Shown: positions 31,533-39,077 of the stretch, in pieces
Position numbering within the stretch: position 1 is the first letter of the stretch
Layout of the letters: every line of letters begins with the position of its first letter
Position numbers and translations under genes: made by a program
Notes under the pieces: generated by a model
The model's database searches: none
What the model was told of the DNA's origin: nothing
Seen by the model: the letters and a program-made list of their open reading frames with translations, nothing else
Assembly (NCBI GenBank): GCA_036376595.1
Contig: DASVAA010000150.1
Coordinates: forward strand, 1-42,927
Direction: 5' to 3'
DNA: 42,927 bases
DNA from: SMAG-U1939 sp036376595
Lineage (GTDB): Bacteria; Chloroflexota; Ktedonobacteria; Ktedonobacterales; JADMIN01

Positions 31533-32318
31533 TCAGCCGGCGAAGAACTCCACTAGCACGGGGGCGAGCGCCTCCGCGGCGACTTCGTGCGTCTGGCCCT
31601 CCAGCGTGCGGCGCTGCGCATGCGGCAGGGCGCTGGCGAGGTTGTCCGCCGCCGTATGCATGAACGGGAAGCTCGCCCCGCCGTCCATGACGAGCGTGGG
31701 AGTGGAGACGACGGCGGCGCGATCGACCGGCACTGAGCTATCGCCCAGGGCGGCGGCATCGTAGGCCAGCGTGGGCGCCACAGCCTCGAATTCGGGCCAC
31801 GCGGGCGACTGCCGAGTGGCGGCAACACCTTCGTCCGAGGCGCCGACCAGGCGCATGAACAGCTCGACCGCGTCGCCGCGGCGGCCCTGCGCCAGCACCT
31901 CGCCGAGCTGCGTCCGATACGCCTTGAAGCGCTCGACACTCGGCTCGTCAACGCTGTACGGCGCCTCGTACAGCGCCAGCTTCGTGATGCGGCTCGGGAG
32001 CTGGTGGGCGGCTTCGAGGGCCAGCGCCGCGCCGGAGGAGATGCCGTACACGAGTGCCGATCCGCCTGCCGCAGCGATCAGGGCATCAATATCCTCGACC
32101 TCGCGCTCCAGCGCGAATGGCGCCGTGTCGCCGCTCTCGCCGCGCCCCCGACGATCGTAGGCATATACCGTGAAGTGTGGCGCCAGCAGCGCGGCCAATG
32201 GGCGCATCGGGCCAAACGCGTGGCTGCAGAGCGCGCCGTCCACTAGGATGAGGGCAGGGCCTTCGCCCGACCGCTCAAAGGCGATGGTGGTGCCATCTTT
32301 CGAGGTGACAGTCTCCAT
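31533..32318 (-). CDS. Alpha/beta hydrolase
   Basis: The 261-residue protein has the alpha/beta-hydrolase core. The nucleophile is S94 in GISSG, the oxyanion side begins near VDGALCSHAFGP (about 26-37), the acid is probably the Asp in TLVMDGGASF, and the base is H244 in EGQTHEV. YAYDRRGRGESGDT is the typical strand 4 segment. The Gly-Ile-Ser-Ser-Gly elbow and short lid suggest an esterase or haloperoxidase-like enzyme; the substrate is unknown. GGGAGGAG lies six bases before the ATG. A possible promoter is at 32367-32394, and the AraC regulator gene is upstream on the same strand. Confidence 0.88.
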   Translation of the reverse strand: METVTSKDGTTIAFERSGEGPALILVDGALCSHAFGPMRPLAALLAPHFTVYAYDRRGRGESGDTAPFALEREVEDIDALIAAAGGSALVYGISSGAALALEAAHQLPSRITKLALYEAPYSVDEPSVERFKAYRTQLGEVLAQGRRGDAVELFMRLVGASDEGVAATRQSPAWPEFEAVAPTLAYDAAALGDSSVPVDRAAVVSTPTLVMDGGASFPFMHTAADNLASALPHAQRRTLEGQTHEVAAEALAPVLVEFFAG

Positions 32319-32366
32319 GCGATCTCCTCCCGTTGTCAGCGTTGTCCAACTGTAGATGCGCTCCGC

Positions 32367-32394
32367 ATTCTACCCACAGGCCGGGCCACGGCAA
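32367..32394 (-). promoter_or_regulatory. Possible promoter for the alpha/beta hydrolase
   Basis: On the minus strand TTGCCG (32389-32394) and TAGAAT (32367-32372) are 16 bases apart, about 49 bases before the start codon. An 11-bp palindrome GAATAGTATTC (32425-32435) lies just upstream and could be a regulator site. Confidence 0.4.
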
Positions 32395-32486
32395 CAAGCA
32401 CGTCTCGGCCAAACGTAGCGCCATGAATAGTATTCTCCGCGCGGCCTAGAGTGGGCTTCTTCCATCTTGCGCACTTGTTTGGCCGG

Positions 32487-33359
32487 TCAGGCGAAGGCGT
32501 ACGCCCGCGTCTGCGCTGTGGCGGCCATCGCGAGGAGCGGCGGGAAGACGCCGAGAATCGGGGGGTCGGCCGCGCGGCGCGGGTGCAGCACCAGGTCCAC
32601 CGCGGCGTCCGAGCAACCCTCCCGCACCAGCACGAGCCGCTCCGCAATCCCCACCAGCGGCGCGGGGTCGGACAAGAGATAGGTTTGCGCACGTGGCGAG
32701 CGCGGCACGGCGGCGGCCAGCAGATAGTACCGCCCGTCGGGCACCGGCGCGATCTGGTAGCGTCCCGGCGCGGCGAGGGTGACGCATGCCACCGGGCGGC
32801 CCTGGGGGATCGGCCTGGGAAAGAGGCCGGCGAAGATCAGCCCGACGAAGGGTTCCGGCGCCGCGATCGAGCCGCTGACGCCGCGGGTGGGCACCGCCGC
32901 CAGGCGCAATGCCGTCGGTGTCTCGCGCCTGCCGCCGGTCCGCGATCCCAGGGCGAGGGGTTCGATCTCGCCGGCCAACTGGCGGAGCCGCAGCGGCGAG
33001 AGGCCGACGAGCTGCTTGAAGCGCGTGGTGAACGTGCCCAGGCTGGCATACCCCAGCTCAAAGCAGACGTCGGTCACGCTCAGCGAGGTGGTCAGCAGCA
33101 GCCGCTTGGCAGCATCCAACCGCAGCGCCGCCAGAAACTCGCCGGGAGGGATGCCGATCAGCGAGCGAAACACCCGGTTGAAGTGAAACGGACTCAGGCA
33201 CGCGATCTCGGCCATCTCTTCGAGCGAGAGCGGCGCGGCCACATGCGCATGCATGGCGCCAATCACGCACTCGATCGTCTGCGCGTAGGCGCTGAGCGTG
33301 CTCGGCCGGTAGGCAGCGTCGCCGCCAGCATCGCCTGCGTGGTGGTGTGTATGCAGCAC
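32487..33359 (-). CDS. AraC-family transcriptional regulator with N-terminal HTH
   Basis: The 290-residue protein has the two helix-turn-helix units of AraC proteins at about 27-127: LSLEEMAEIACLSPFHFNRVF and LSVTDVCFELGYASLGTFTTRFKQLVGLSP. The HTH is N-terminal, as in Rob or SoxS-like regulators with a C-terminal sensor. The remaining 160 residues resemble no domain I can name with confidence. The start used is a GTG at 33359 with AGGAAGGG six bases upstream; another GTG at 33428 is possible. It is followed on the same strand by the alpha/beta hydrolase, a plausible target. Confidence 0.87.
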   Translation of the reverse strand: MLHTHHHAGDAGGDAAYRPSTLSAYAQTIECVIGAMHAHVAAPLSLEEMAEIACLSPFHFNRVFRSLIGIPPGEFLAALRLDAAKRLLLTTSLSVTDVCFELGYASLGTFTTRFKQLVGLSPLRLRQLAGEIEPLALGSRTGGRRETPTALRLAAVPTRGVSGSIAAPEPFVGLIFAGLFPRPIPQGRPVACVTLAAPGRYQIAPVPDGRYYLLAAAVPRSPRAQTYLLSDPAPLVGIAERLVLVREGCSDAAVDLVLHPRRAADPPILGVFPPLLAMAATAQTRAYAFA

Positions 33360-33568
33360 CGAAGACCCTTCCTGCTCGCTGTCCGGCTCCCGCGAGCAAG
33401 CCCCCGCGCGAGCTGGCAACGGCCTCACAGGTCTCTTCTGATTCGCCCACCAATTTGTGGCAAGCTGCCGGTTGGAGCGGGCATCGTTGGGCGTGCGGGG
33501 GCGGGCGCGATCCGCATAATCGTTGACACGGCTCGTGCGTCAGGCGTGCGTGAGGCGTGCGCTGTGCG

Positions 33569-35032
33569 CTACCCTGCCAGGTATGCCGCGACGCCCTCGC
33601 CGGCGAGCAGTCCCGTCACCGCTGCCTGCACGATGCCCTGGCTCAGCCCCGCCGCGTCGCCGGCCACGAAGACCCCCGGCTGATTCGTCTGGAGCTGAGC
33701 GTCGGTCGGGAAGTGCCAGAAATGCTCCTCGGCGGGACCATAGGCTAGCGCATCCTCGGTCAGCACGCCGGGCGCGAGCCGCGCGATGCGGCCGAGCAGA
33801 TCGTCGTATGCCTGCCAATAAACGGCGGGGTACACGTCGTCCAGGCGACCCGGCACAGCTTCGGCATGTGTCGGCGTGACCGGCCCGGCTGCCAGCCCAT
33901 CTGCCGTCGTCGTCCGCCCGGCGCGCACGTCGGCCATACGCTGCACCACCAGCCGGCCGGGATAGCGCGCGTTCAGCGTCGCGCCGTAGGTCTCGGCTCC
34001 GGCCCACGCACCGCCCGCATCTGCGCTCGCGCCTTCCACGCCGGGACGCACCAGCACCGAGAGCGTCGTGGTCGGCATCTTCTCGGCTGCCGCCAATGGG
34101 ACGGCGCTCGCCACGAGCCGTCCGTAGCGCTCCACCGCGGTCACGCGGCCGCCGGGGATCGTGGCGTAGGTCTGGGCCAGGGCGTCGCTTGGCAGCGCCC
34201 GCTGCAAGCGTGGATCGGGATTGATCGCCGTCAGCGGCGCGTACGCTGCCTGCGGCAGCTCCAGGCGCACGCCGAAGGCCGGTGGCAGCGCGTTGAGGCG
34301 CACGTCCAGGTCCCGCGCCATCGCCACCAGCCACTCCGCACCGTAGCGTCCCGGCGCTAGCAGCAGCGCGCGCGCGGTGAAGGATGCTTCCGCCTCCGCG
34401 GCCGACCCCTCGCTTGCGGCTACCCGCACGCGGTAGCCAGTAGCACGCTGGTCATCGCGACGAATGGCCGTCACCCGCGCGCCAAAGCGGAACGTCACGC
34501 CGGCATTAGCGAGCCGCCCGCGCAGGCCGCGCAGCACGCCCAATCGCTCGTCAATCGAGAGGAAGCGCGCGGGATAGCTGGTGACGTATTCGAGGCCCGC
34601 CGCCTCGGCCTGCGCGATGGCCGCCAGGATGCGCTCGTCGGGCCGCTCGCGCAACGGCGCCGTTGCCCCCAGCGCATCGAGCAGCGCGTTGACCTCGCGC
34701 GCCCGCGCCTCGTAGGCCGCGCCGTCCAGAATCGGGGCCGCGCCTGCGGGCAGGGTGGTCGGCGGCAGCACAGGGATCGTCGCCGGCCCGATGTAGACGC
34801 GCCCGCCGAGGAAGAGGCCGGCGCCGCCGAAGCCGCCCCAGTCGCCGCTGCCGTAGCGCTCGCGCTCGGCCATCGGCCGGCCAGCATCCACCACCAGCAC
34901 GCGCGTGCCGGAGCGCAGCTCGCCGATGCGCAGCGCCGCCAGCAATCCGGCCATCCCCGCGCCGACGACGATCACATCGTGTTGCGCCACCACATCCGTC
35001 TCATCGGTCTCGCCGCTTATGCCTATGCCCAC
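33569..35032 (-). CDS. FAD-dependent oxidoreductase
   Basis: The 487-residue flavoprotein has an N-terminal Rossmann dinucleotide site, VIVVGAGMAGLLAALRIGE (G24-x-G26-x-x-G29), and the second FAD signature GVFVAGDAAGLSQGIVQAAV near 453-472. The middle part carries a substrate domain typical of the COG2509-type uncharacterised FAD dehydrogenases (SGDWGGFGGAGLFLGG). The reaction is unknown. The start is a GTG at 35032 with AAGGAG eight bases upstream. It is downstream of the hicB pair on the same strand, 68 bases away, but has its own ribosome site and probably an unrelated role. Confidence 0.82.
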   Translation of the reverse strand: MGIGISGETDETDVVAQHDVIVVGAGMAGLLAALRIGELRSGTRVLVVDAGRPMAERERYGSGDWGGFGGAGLFLGGRVYIGPATIPVLPPTTLPAGAAPILDGAAYEARAREVNALLDALGATAPLRERPDERILAAIAQAEAAGLEYVTSYPARFLSIDERLGVLRGLRGRLANAGVTFRFGARVTAIRRDDQRATGYRVRVAASEGSAAEAEASFTARALLLAPGRYGAEWLVAMARDLDVRLNALPPAFGVRLELPQAAYAPLTAINPDPRLQRALPSDALAQTYATIPGGRVTAVERYGRLVASAVPLAAAEKMPTTTLSVLVRPGVEGASADAGGAWAGAETYGATLNARYPGRLVVQRMADVRAGRTTTADGLAAGPVTPTHAEAVPGRLDDVYPAVYWQAYDDLLGRIARLAPGVLTEDALAYGPAEEHFWHFPTDAQLQTNQPGVFVAGDAAGLSQGIVQAAVTGLLAGEGVAAYLAG

Positions 35033-35100
35033 TCCGCGCGCTCCTTCCCCACGGATTGTGGGACGCAGCGCGAGCGCGGGTCAAGCGGGATGGAGCGGAA

Positions 35101-35325
35101 TCAAGCCGCAAACGTGCGCGGAGCGGGGAGCGGAATGCCATCCTCCTGGGCAAACTGGATGTAATTCTCCAGTGCGTTCTTGCCACGTTCCACTGCTTCC
35201 TCGAACGTCGCTCCCGCCGCGACAGGCATGACATAGCGATCCGCCCATTCCGGCAGGATCACCACGTATTTCCCATCTTCCTCACTCCACTCAATCACCA
35301 TCGAATAGTGCAGCACGTCGTTCAT
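35101..35325 (-). CDS. hicB: HicB-family antitoxin-like protein, second copy
   Basis: The 74-residue protein has the HicB fold segments HYSMVIEWSEEDGKYVVILPEW, then GATFEEAVERGKNALENYIQFA. It is a tandem relative of the copy at 35382-35597, with the same length and the same block order. It has no HicA of its own, and 56 bases separate the two. HicB proteins neutralise the HicA RNase and repress the operon; whether this copy does so is not known. No DNA-binding C-terminal domain is present in either copy. Confidence 0.8.
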   Translation of the reverse strand: MNDVLHYSMVIEWSEEDGKYVVILPEWADRYVMPVAAGATFEEAVERGKNALENYIQFAQEDGIPLPAPRTFAA

Positions 35326-35381
35326 GTGGCTTATCCAGAAGGCCAGGTGAGCGCAACACAGCCTTGCGGAGCTGCATACAG

Positions 35382-35597
35382 CTAGGCGTTCGCGACGATT
35401 TGTGGCTGAGGGAGCGCCTGTCCGCGTTCCTTCGCCACTTCGATCAGCGTATCCAGGGCCTCGCCGCCACGCCTGGCCGCTTCCTCATACGTCGCGCCGT
35501 CCGCGACCGGCTGCGCCGCCAATTCTTCCCATTCTGGCAGGTACACCAGATAGGCGCCGTCCTCGGCGCTCCATGTGAGCACCATACTGTATTTCAT
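35382..35597 (-). CDS. hicB: HicB-family antitoxin of the HicAB system
   Basis: The 71-residue protein has the partial RNase-H-like HicB fold: MKYSMVLTWSAEDGAYLVYLPEW, then GATYEEAARRGGEALDTLIEVA. It should bind and inhibit HicA. GAGGAGG, ten bases before its ATG, lies inside the 3' end of hicA. The ATG forms an ATGA overlap with the stop that hicA would have in a shifted frame, the normal arrangement of coupled hicAB operons. Confidence 0.85.
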   Translation of the reverse strand: MKYSMVLTWSAEDGAYLVYLPEWEELAAQPVADGATYEEAARRGGEALDTLIEVAKERGQALPQPQIVANA

Positions 35598-35610
35598 GGC
35601 TGATTCCTCC

Positions 35611-35817
35611 TCAGCGCCTCATCCAACAGGCGCAGGGCGCGTCGCGCAGGTTGTCTTCATCGTAGCGTTTCGCGTCGTCTCCGTCTGTTCCAGCTACCGA
35701 GAAGCTCTTGCGCACCAGCGGGTGGTAAAAGACGGTGCTGTGGCTGCCTTTGCCCTTCCGTTCGGCGAACCCCGCTTGGCGGTAGTCGCGTCGGATGTCG
35801 CGCTTCTTTCGCGGCAT
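35611..35817 (-). CDS. hicA: HicA-family toxin, apparently frameshifted near its 3' end
   Basis: The 68-residue product has the HicA double-stranded RNA-binding-like pattern: basic start MPRKKRDIRRDYRQAGF, catalytic-type KGSHSTVFYHP with His, then a late acidic helix KRYDEDNLRDA. HicA toxins cleave mRNA. After NLRDA the frame reads PCACWMRR and stops at 35611. Moving to the next frame gives LRLLDEALRRNQP and a stop overlapping the hicB ATG, the expected end for this family. One or two bases near 35635 therefore appear lost or gained, by real mutation or sequencing error. The start is the ATG at 35817; an upstream frame to 35904 is unlikely. Confidence 0.72.
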   Translation of the reverse strand: MPRKKRDIRRDYRQAGFAERKGKGSHSTVFYHPLVRKSFSVAGTDGDDAKRYDEDNLRDAPCACWMRR

Positions 35818-35880
35818 TGCGTCTCGTGCTCCATGCTCCCCTGTTGCTGCTCGCAGTCTACCACAGGCGCCCTTCGGAGG

Positions 35881-35908
35881 CGCGATGCATCTATCGCGAT
35901 GCATCTAT
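35881..35908. repeat. Two tandem copies of a 14-bp sequence upstream of phaB
   Basis: CGCGATGCATCTAT occurs twice without a gap, at 35881-35894 and 35895-35908. It ends 13 bases before the likely -35 box of phaB. The two ATGCAT cores are 14 bases apart, suggesting binding sites for a regulator. ATGCAT also occurs in the operator-like sequence over the phaQ promoter. Confidence 0.6.
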
Positions 35909-35921
35909 GTGCACCGCTGCC

Positions 35922-35951
35922 TTGCGGCGCGCCCGCGCCGCGCGACATACT
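35922..35951 (+). promoter_or_regulatory. Possible promoter for phaB
   Basis: TTGCGG (35922-35927) and CATACT (35946-35951) are 18 bases apart, just downstream of the tandem 14-bp repeats. The leader to the ATG at 36106 would be about 150 bases. Confidence 0.4.
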
Positions 35952-36105
35952 GCGCGCATGCAACATGCGGCGATATGCGCGGCCCCAACCTTGCCGCATG
36001 CTGCACGCGCATCGTCAGCCTATCGGAGGTCCCAAGGCGTTGTCGGTCGCGACGGGCGCGGGTTCGCGCTTGCCGCGCACCATCGAACCGAAACGGAGAA
36101 CCTGG

Positions 36106-36849
36106 ATGACGAAGCTGGAGGGAGCGGTTGTCGTGGTGACCGGCGCCGGACGTGGTATCGGGCGCGCCATCGCCGAGGAACTGGGCGCGGAAGGCGCCAA
36201 TATCGTCGTCAATTATGCCAAGAGCGCGGGACCAGCCGAGGAGGTGGTCGCCAGGGTGCGCGAGGGCGGCGGCCGGTCCATCGCCGTCCAGGCGGATGTC
36301 TCGGTGGCCGAGCAGGCGGCGCGGCTGATCGAGGCCACGGTCGGCGAGTTCGACCACCTCGACGTGCTGGTCAACAACGCCGGCATCACCATAGACAAGA
36401 CGCTCAAGAACCTCTCCACCGGCGATTGGGACGCCGTGATCCAGACCAACCTCAACGGCTACTTCTATACCATGAAGGCCGCGCTGCCGCATTTCATGGA
36501 GCAGAAGCACGGCAAGATCATCCATATCAGCTCGTTCGTCGGCAAGGCGGGTAACTTCGGCCAGGCCAACTACTCCGCCGCCAAGGCCGGCATCATCGGC
36601 CTCACCAAAACCTCGGCCATCGAGCTGGCGCGCTACAACATCACCGTCAACGCCGTTTGCCCCGGATTCACCGAGACCGAGATGTACACCAAGGTGCCGG
36701 ATAACGTCAAGGAGCAGATCGTCAGACGCATCCCGCTGGGGCGTGTCGGCACGGCCCACGAGGTCGCGCGCGCGGTGCGCTTTCTGATTGTGGACGGCGA
36801 CTACATCACCGGCAGCGCGCTCGACATCAACGGCGGCGTATACATGTAA
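36106..36849 (+). CDS. phaB: Acetoacetyl-CoA reductase/FabG-type short-chain dehydrogenase
   Basis: The 247-residue enzyme is a classical SDR with the NADP(H) site TGAGRGIG at 12-19, NNAG at 90-93, N115, S143, Y156 and K160 (the YSAAK motif) as catalytic residues. It reduces acetoacetyl-CoA to (R)-3-hydroxybutyryl-CoA for polyhydroxyalkanoate, or is a 3-oxoacyl-ACP reductase. The PhaB role is preferred because a depolymerase-type esterase, phaP and phaQ are all within 3 kb; sequence alone does not decide between PhaB and FabG. GGAGA lies seven bases before the ATG at 36106; the open frame extends upstream without support. It is convergent with the esterase gene, 23 bases apart. No phaC synthase is in the window. 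Confidence 0.8.
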   Translation: MTKLEGAVVVVTGAGRGIGRAIAEELGAEGANIVVNYAKSAGPAEEVVARVREGGGRSIAVQADVSVAEQAARLIEATVGEFDHLDVLVNNAGITIDKTLKNLSTGDWDAVIQTNLNGYFYTMKAALPHFMEQKHGKIIHISSFVGKAGNFGQANYSAAKAGIIGLTKTSAIELARYNITVNAVCPGFTETEMYTKVPDNVKEQIVRRIPLGRVGTAHEVARAVRFLIVDGDYITGSALDINGGVYM

Positions 36850-36872
36850 CCACTGGGGCCAGTATGCCGCGA

Positions 36873-37790
36873 CTACGGCCGGAAGCCGTTTGTCTGCATG
36901 CACTCGGCGAAGAAGCGCAGCAGCTCGGCGCTGGCGTCGGGGCCAGCGGGATCAGCAAAGGTGCCCGCGCGGCTGCCGCCCGACCAGGCGTGACCCATAC
37001 GGTCCACAATCCACTTCTCGACCAGCGTGCGCCCGGTCGCGCCGGCGTAGCGCGTGCGTGTCCACAGGCGGCCGGCGGCGCTGCGCCCCTGGCTCACCTC
37101 GGCCTGCGCCAGCGATTCTGGTCCGACCGAGGCGGTCCATTGCGCGGCCAGCAGATCGGCGTTGGTGCGGGTGACGGTGATGTCGCTCGCGCCGTGGAAG
37201 ACGATCAGCGGGATGCGGGGGCCGCACAGCTCGACTGGTGCGGCGGGCGATGCGGTGGTAGCGCGGCCGGCGGGACGGGCGCGCATGGCGGCGAATGCCG
37301 AGCGTAGATCGCGCGCCGCTCCGTAGGGCAGGCCGGAGTGGACCGCCGCCGCGGCGTAGAGATCGGGATAGGTCGCCGCCACGATCGCCGCCATCGCGCC
37401 GCCCGCCGACATACCCGCCACATACACCTGCCGCGGATCTACGGCGTAGCTTGCCATGAGCTGCCGCGTGAGGGCCGCGATCAGCGACGGCTCACCTGCG
37501 TCGCGGTGCTGGTGCGCGGGATCGAACCAGTTCCAGCAGTGGCGGCCGTTGGCGGCGCGCGCCTGGGCGGGGTAGGCCACCAGGAACGTCTCGCGCTCGG
37601 CGAAGGCGTTCATGCGCGTGCCGGCGGCGAAGTCGTCGGGGGTCTGCGTGCAGCCGTGGAGCATGACCACCAGCGGCACGGGCTGGCCGGCGTAGCCAGA
37701 GGGGACGAAGAGCTTGTAGGCGCGCGAGCCGACAGCATTGGTGCAGGTAGCGGCGATCATGCCACCGCCGCGAAGGTTGGCTCGCTCCAT
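36873..37790 (-). CDS. PHB-depolymerase-family esterase
   Basis: The 305-residue protein resembles extracellular PHB depolymerase/LpqC-type esterases. The nucleophile is S128 in the lipase box GMSAG, HGCTQTPDDF at about 45-54 forms the oxyanion hole region, and the histidine is in MGHAWSGG; the acid is probably in FHGASDITV. These enzymes hydrolyse short-chain PHA or acyl esters. No clear signal peptide precedes the catalytic domain, so it may act inside the cell. The start is uncertain: ATGs at 37790 and 37760, and a longer frame to 37862 with AAGGG upstream, are all possible. It converges with phaB. Confidence 0.8.
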   Translation of the reverse strand: MERANLRGGGMIAATCTNAVGSRAYKLFVPSGYAGQPVPLVVMLHGCTQTPDDFAAGTRMNAFAERETFLVAYPAQARAANGRHCWNWFDPAHQHRDAGEPSLIAALTRQLMASYAVDPRQVYVAGMSAGGAMAAIVAATYPDLYAAAAVHSGLPYGAARDLRSAFAAMRARPAGRATTASPAAPVELCGPRIPLIVFHGASDITVTRTNADLLAAQWTASVGPESLAQAEVSQGRSAAGRLWTRTRYAGATGRTLVEKWIVDRMGHAWSGGSRAGTFADPAGPDASAELLRFFAECMQTNGFRP

Positions 37791-37930
37791 CTCGCCCCGC
37801 GCTTCATCGTGCCGGCGGCCGCGCGCTGTGCGCCGGATTCCGCCGCGAGCGCACCGCCCCATCGCGCTGCGCCCTTGCAGGGTGTAACGAACGAGCCGCG
37901 CATTCGCATCGTGGGGTGAGCCAATCGGGC

Positions 37931-38041
37931 GACCGCGATCGGCTGTTCGCCCAGCACACCGCGCTGATGCCGGGATTCGCCGACTATCAGCACAACACCA
38001 CGCGGCAGATCCCGGTCGTGGTGCTGGAGCACGTGAGCTGA
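37931..38041 (+). pseudogene. C-terminal remnant of a deazaflavin (F420)-dependent nitroreductase-family gene
   Basis: The last 36 codons of a lost gene remain: GDRDRLFAQHTALMPGFADY, then QHNTTRQIPVVVLEHV and a TGA. This is the conserved tail of the DDN/DUF385 family, which use F420H2 to reduce quinones or nitro compounds. Upstream, no matching frame or start codon is present. The fragment probably marks a deletion that also brought the esterase and phasin genes together. Confidence 0.6.
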
Positions 38042-38065
38042 TGGGCTGAAGCGCAGATACAGCGA

Positions 38066-38096
38066 GGCCGGGGAGACGTCCTTGATCTCCCCGGCC
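38066..38096 (-). terminator. Hairpin downstream of the phaQ-phaP unit
   Basis: A perfect 11-bp inverted repeat (GGCCGGGGAGA...TCTCCCCGGCC) with a nine-base loop lies about 68 bases beyond the phaP stop on the minus strand. No strong T tract follows on either strand, so termination is plausible but not certain. Confidence 0.5.
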
Positions 38097-38163
38097 CCAT
38101 CACGATCGCTTTATGTCACGCCGCCCGTCATGGGCGGCGATTGGCACTCACGCCCCGCGGGCG

Positions 38164-38520
38164 CTAATGCTTCACGGCCTGCTGCGCGCTCTCGACCCAC
38201 TTCTGGTAGAACGCGAACGGCGCCGCGACGAACTCGCTGTACGCGCCAAGCGACTCCTGCGCCAGTGTGCGCGCCGCCTGCCACTGCTTCTCGGACTGCT
38301 CGGCGAGCGTTTCGAGCACCGCGCGGCTCGTCTCGGCCTGGCTCTTCATCTCGGCCAGCCCGGTCTCGAACGCCGTCTGAGCGAGCTGCGCGCCCCGCTC
38401 CTGGGTGGCGATCACGCTGTTGGCGATCGCCTGATACGCCTCGCGGGTCGTCTCGGTCCAGGTCTCGACGGCCTCCTGCACCTTGGTCTCGACATTCTTG
38501 ACTGCCATAATCCTCGCCAT
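38164..38520 (-). CDS. phaP: Phasin-like granule protein
   Basis: The 118-residue protein is almost wholly helical and amphipathic, with no cysteine, as in phasins that coat polyhydroxyalkanoate granules. Heptad-like stretches run through TKVQEAVETWTETTREAYQ and SEKQWQAARTLAQESLGAY, and an aromatic C-terminal patch (FVAAPFAFYQKW) is typical. It lies 43 bases after phaQ on the same strand, the order phaQ-phaP, close to the Bacillus megaterium phaP/phaQ pairing. The start is either the ATG at 38520 or the one at 38508; neither has a strong ribosome site. Confidence 0.72.
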   Translation of the reverse strand: MARIMAVKNVETKVQEAVETWTETTREAYQAIANSVIATQERGAQLAQTAFETGLAEMKSQAETSRAVLETLAEQSEKQWQAARTLAQESLGAYSEFVAAPFAFYQKWVESAQQAVKH

Positions 38521-38563
38521 CGCTTTCTGAAATTCAGGTTGCGGCGGACCGGCCGCCGGTGTG

Positions 38564-39013
38564 CTACTGCTTGCCGGATCGCCGATGGTCATCCGGCTTC
38601 GACTGCTCTTTGCGCGGCTGCTCACCCGGCCGCATGTACAGCCGGAAGAACGACTCCATCAGGCGCTGGTACTGCTCCAGCGACCCGGCCCACAGCTTGA
38701 GGTAGGCCTCGCCCGCCTCGGTAATCGAGTAGACGCGGCGCGCCGGCCCCTGCCCGGTGGTATCCCAGGCGGAGCTGACCATGCCCTCCTTCTCCATCTG
38801 CCGCAGCACGCGGTAGAGTGTGCCGGGATTGAGCGCGGCGAAGCCGAAGGCGGCGGCCTTTTCGATCAGGTCGTAGCCGTAGGAGCTCCACTCGCGCAGC
38901 AGCAGCAGCAGGACCGGCGTCAGCCAGTTGCGGGGCAGGCCATTGGGCGCCGTGTCGTGGTCGTGACCGTCCTGGGCGCCGTTGCCGTGGCTTGCGTCGT
39001 CGTCGTGTGCCAT
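38564..39013 (-). CDS. phaQ: PadR-family repressor of PHA genes (PhaQ-like)
   Basis: The 149-residue regulator has a PadR winged helix at about 25-110: LPRNWLTPVLLLLLREWSSY, LNPGTLYRVLRQMEKEGMVS, then WDTTGQGPARRVYSITEAGE. A C-terminal dimer helix follows (YLKLWAGSLEQYQRLMESFF). The LP-NW/F-L-PVLLL-LREW and WDTT...GPA-R-YSIT patterns match the PHB-responsive repressor PhaQ known from Bacillus. PhaQ represses phaP and itself and is released by PHB. The ATG at 39013 is preceded by GAGAGGAG; the alternative ATG at 39040 would sit at the transcription start. The promoter at 39049-39077 is overlapped by a palindrome-like sequence that may be its operator. Confidence 0.83.
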   Translation of the reverse strand: MAHDDDASHGNGAQDGHDHDTAPNGLPRNWLTPVLLLLLREWSSYGYDLIEKAAAFGFAALNPGTLYRVLRQMEKEGMVSSAWDTTGQGPARRVYSITEAGEAYLKLWAGSLEQYQRLMESFFRLYMRPGEQPRKEQSKPDDHRRSGKQ

Positions 39014-39040
39014 CGCCTGTTCGACTCCTCTCGCTGGCAT

Positions 39041-39061
39041 CTATATGCATTATACACATAG
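39041..39061. promoter_or_regulatory. Imperfect palindrome over the phaQ -10 box (candidate PhaQ operator)
   Basis: The 21-bp stretch begins CTAT and ends ATAG, and most paired positions match around the centre. It covers the TATAAT box of phaQ. PadR-family proteins bind palindromes of this size and commonly block their own promoters. Confidence 0.5.
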
Positions 39062-39077
39062 ATTCGCCGCGAAACAA
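39049..39077 (-). promoter_or_regulatory. Promoter for phaQ-phaP
   Basis: On the minus strand TTGTTT (39072-39077) and a perfect TATAAT (39049-39054) are exactly 17 bases apart. Transcription should begin near 39042, about 28 bases before the phaQ ATG. Confidence 0.65.
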
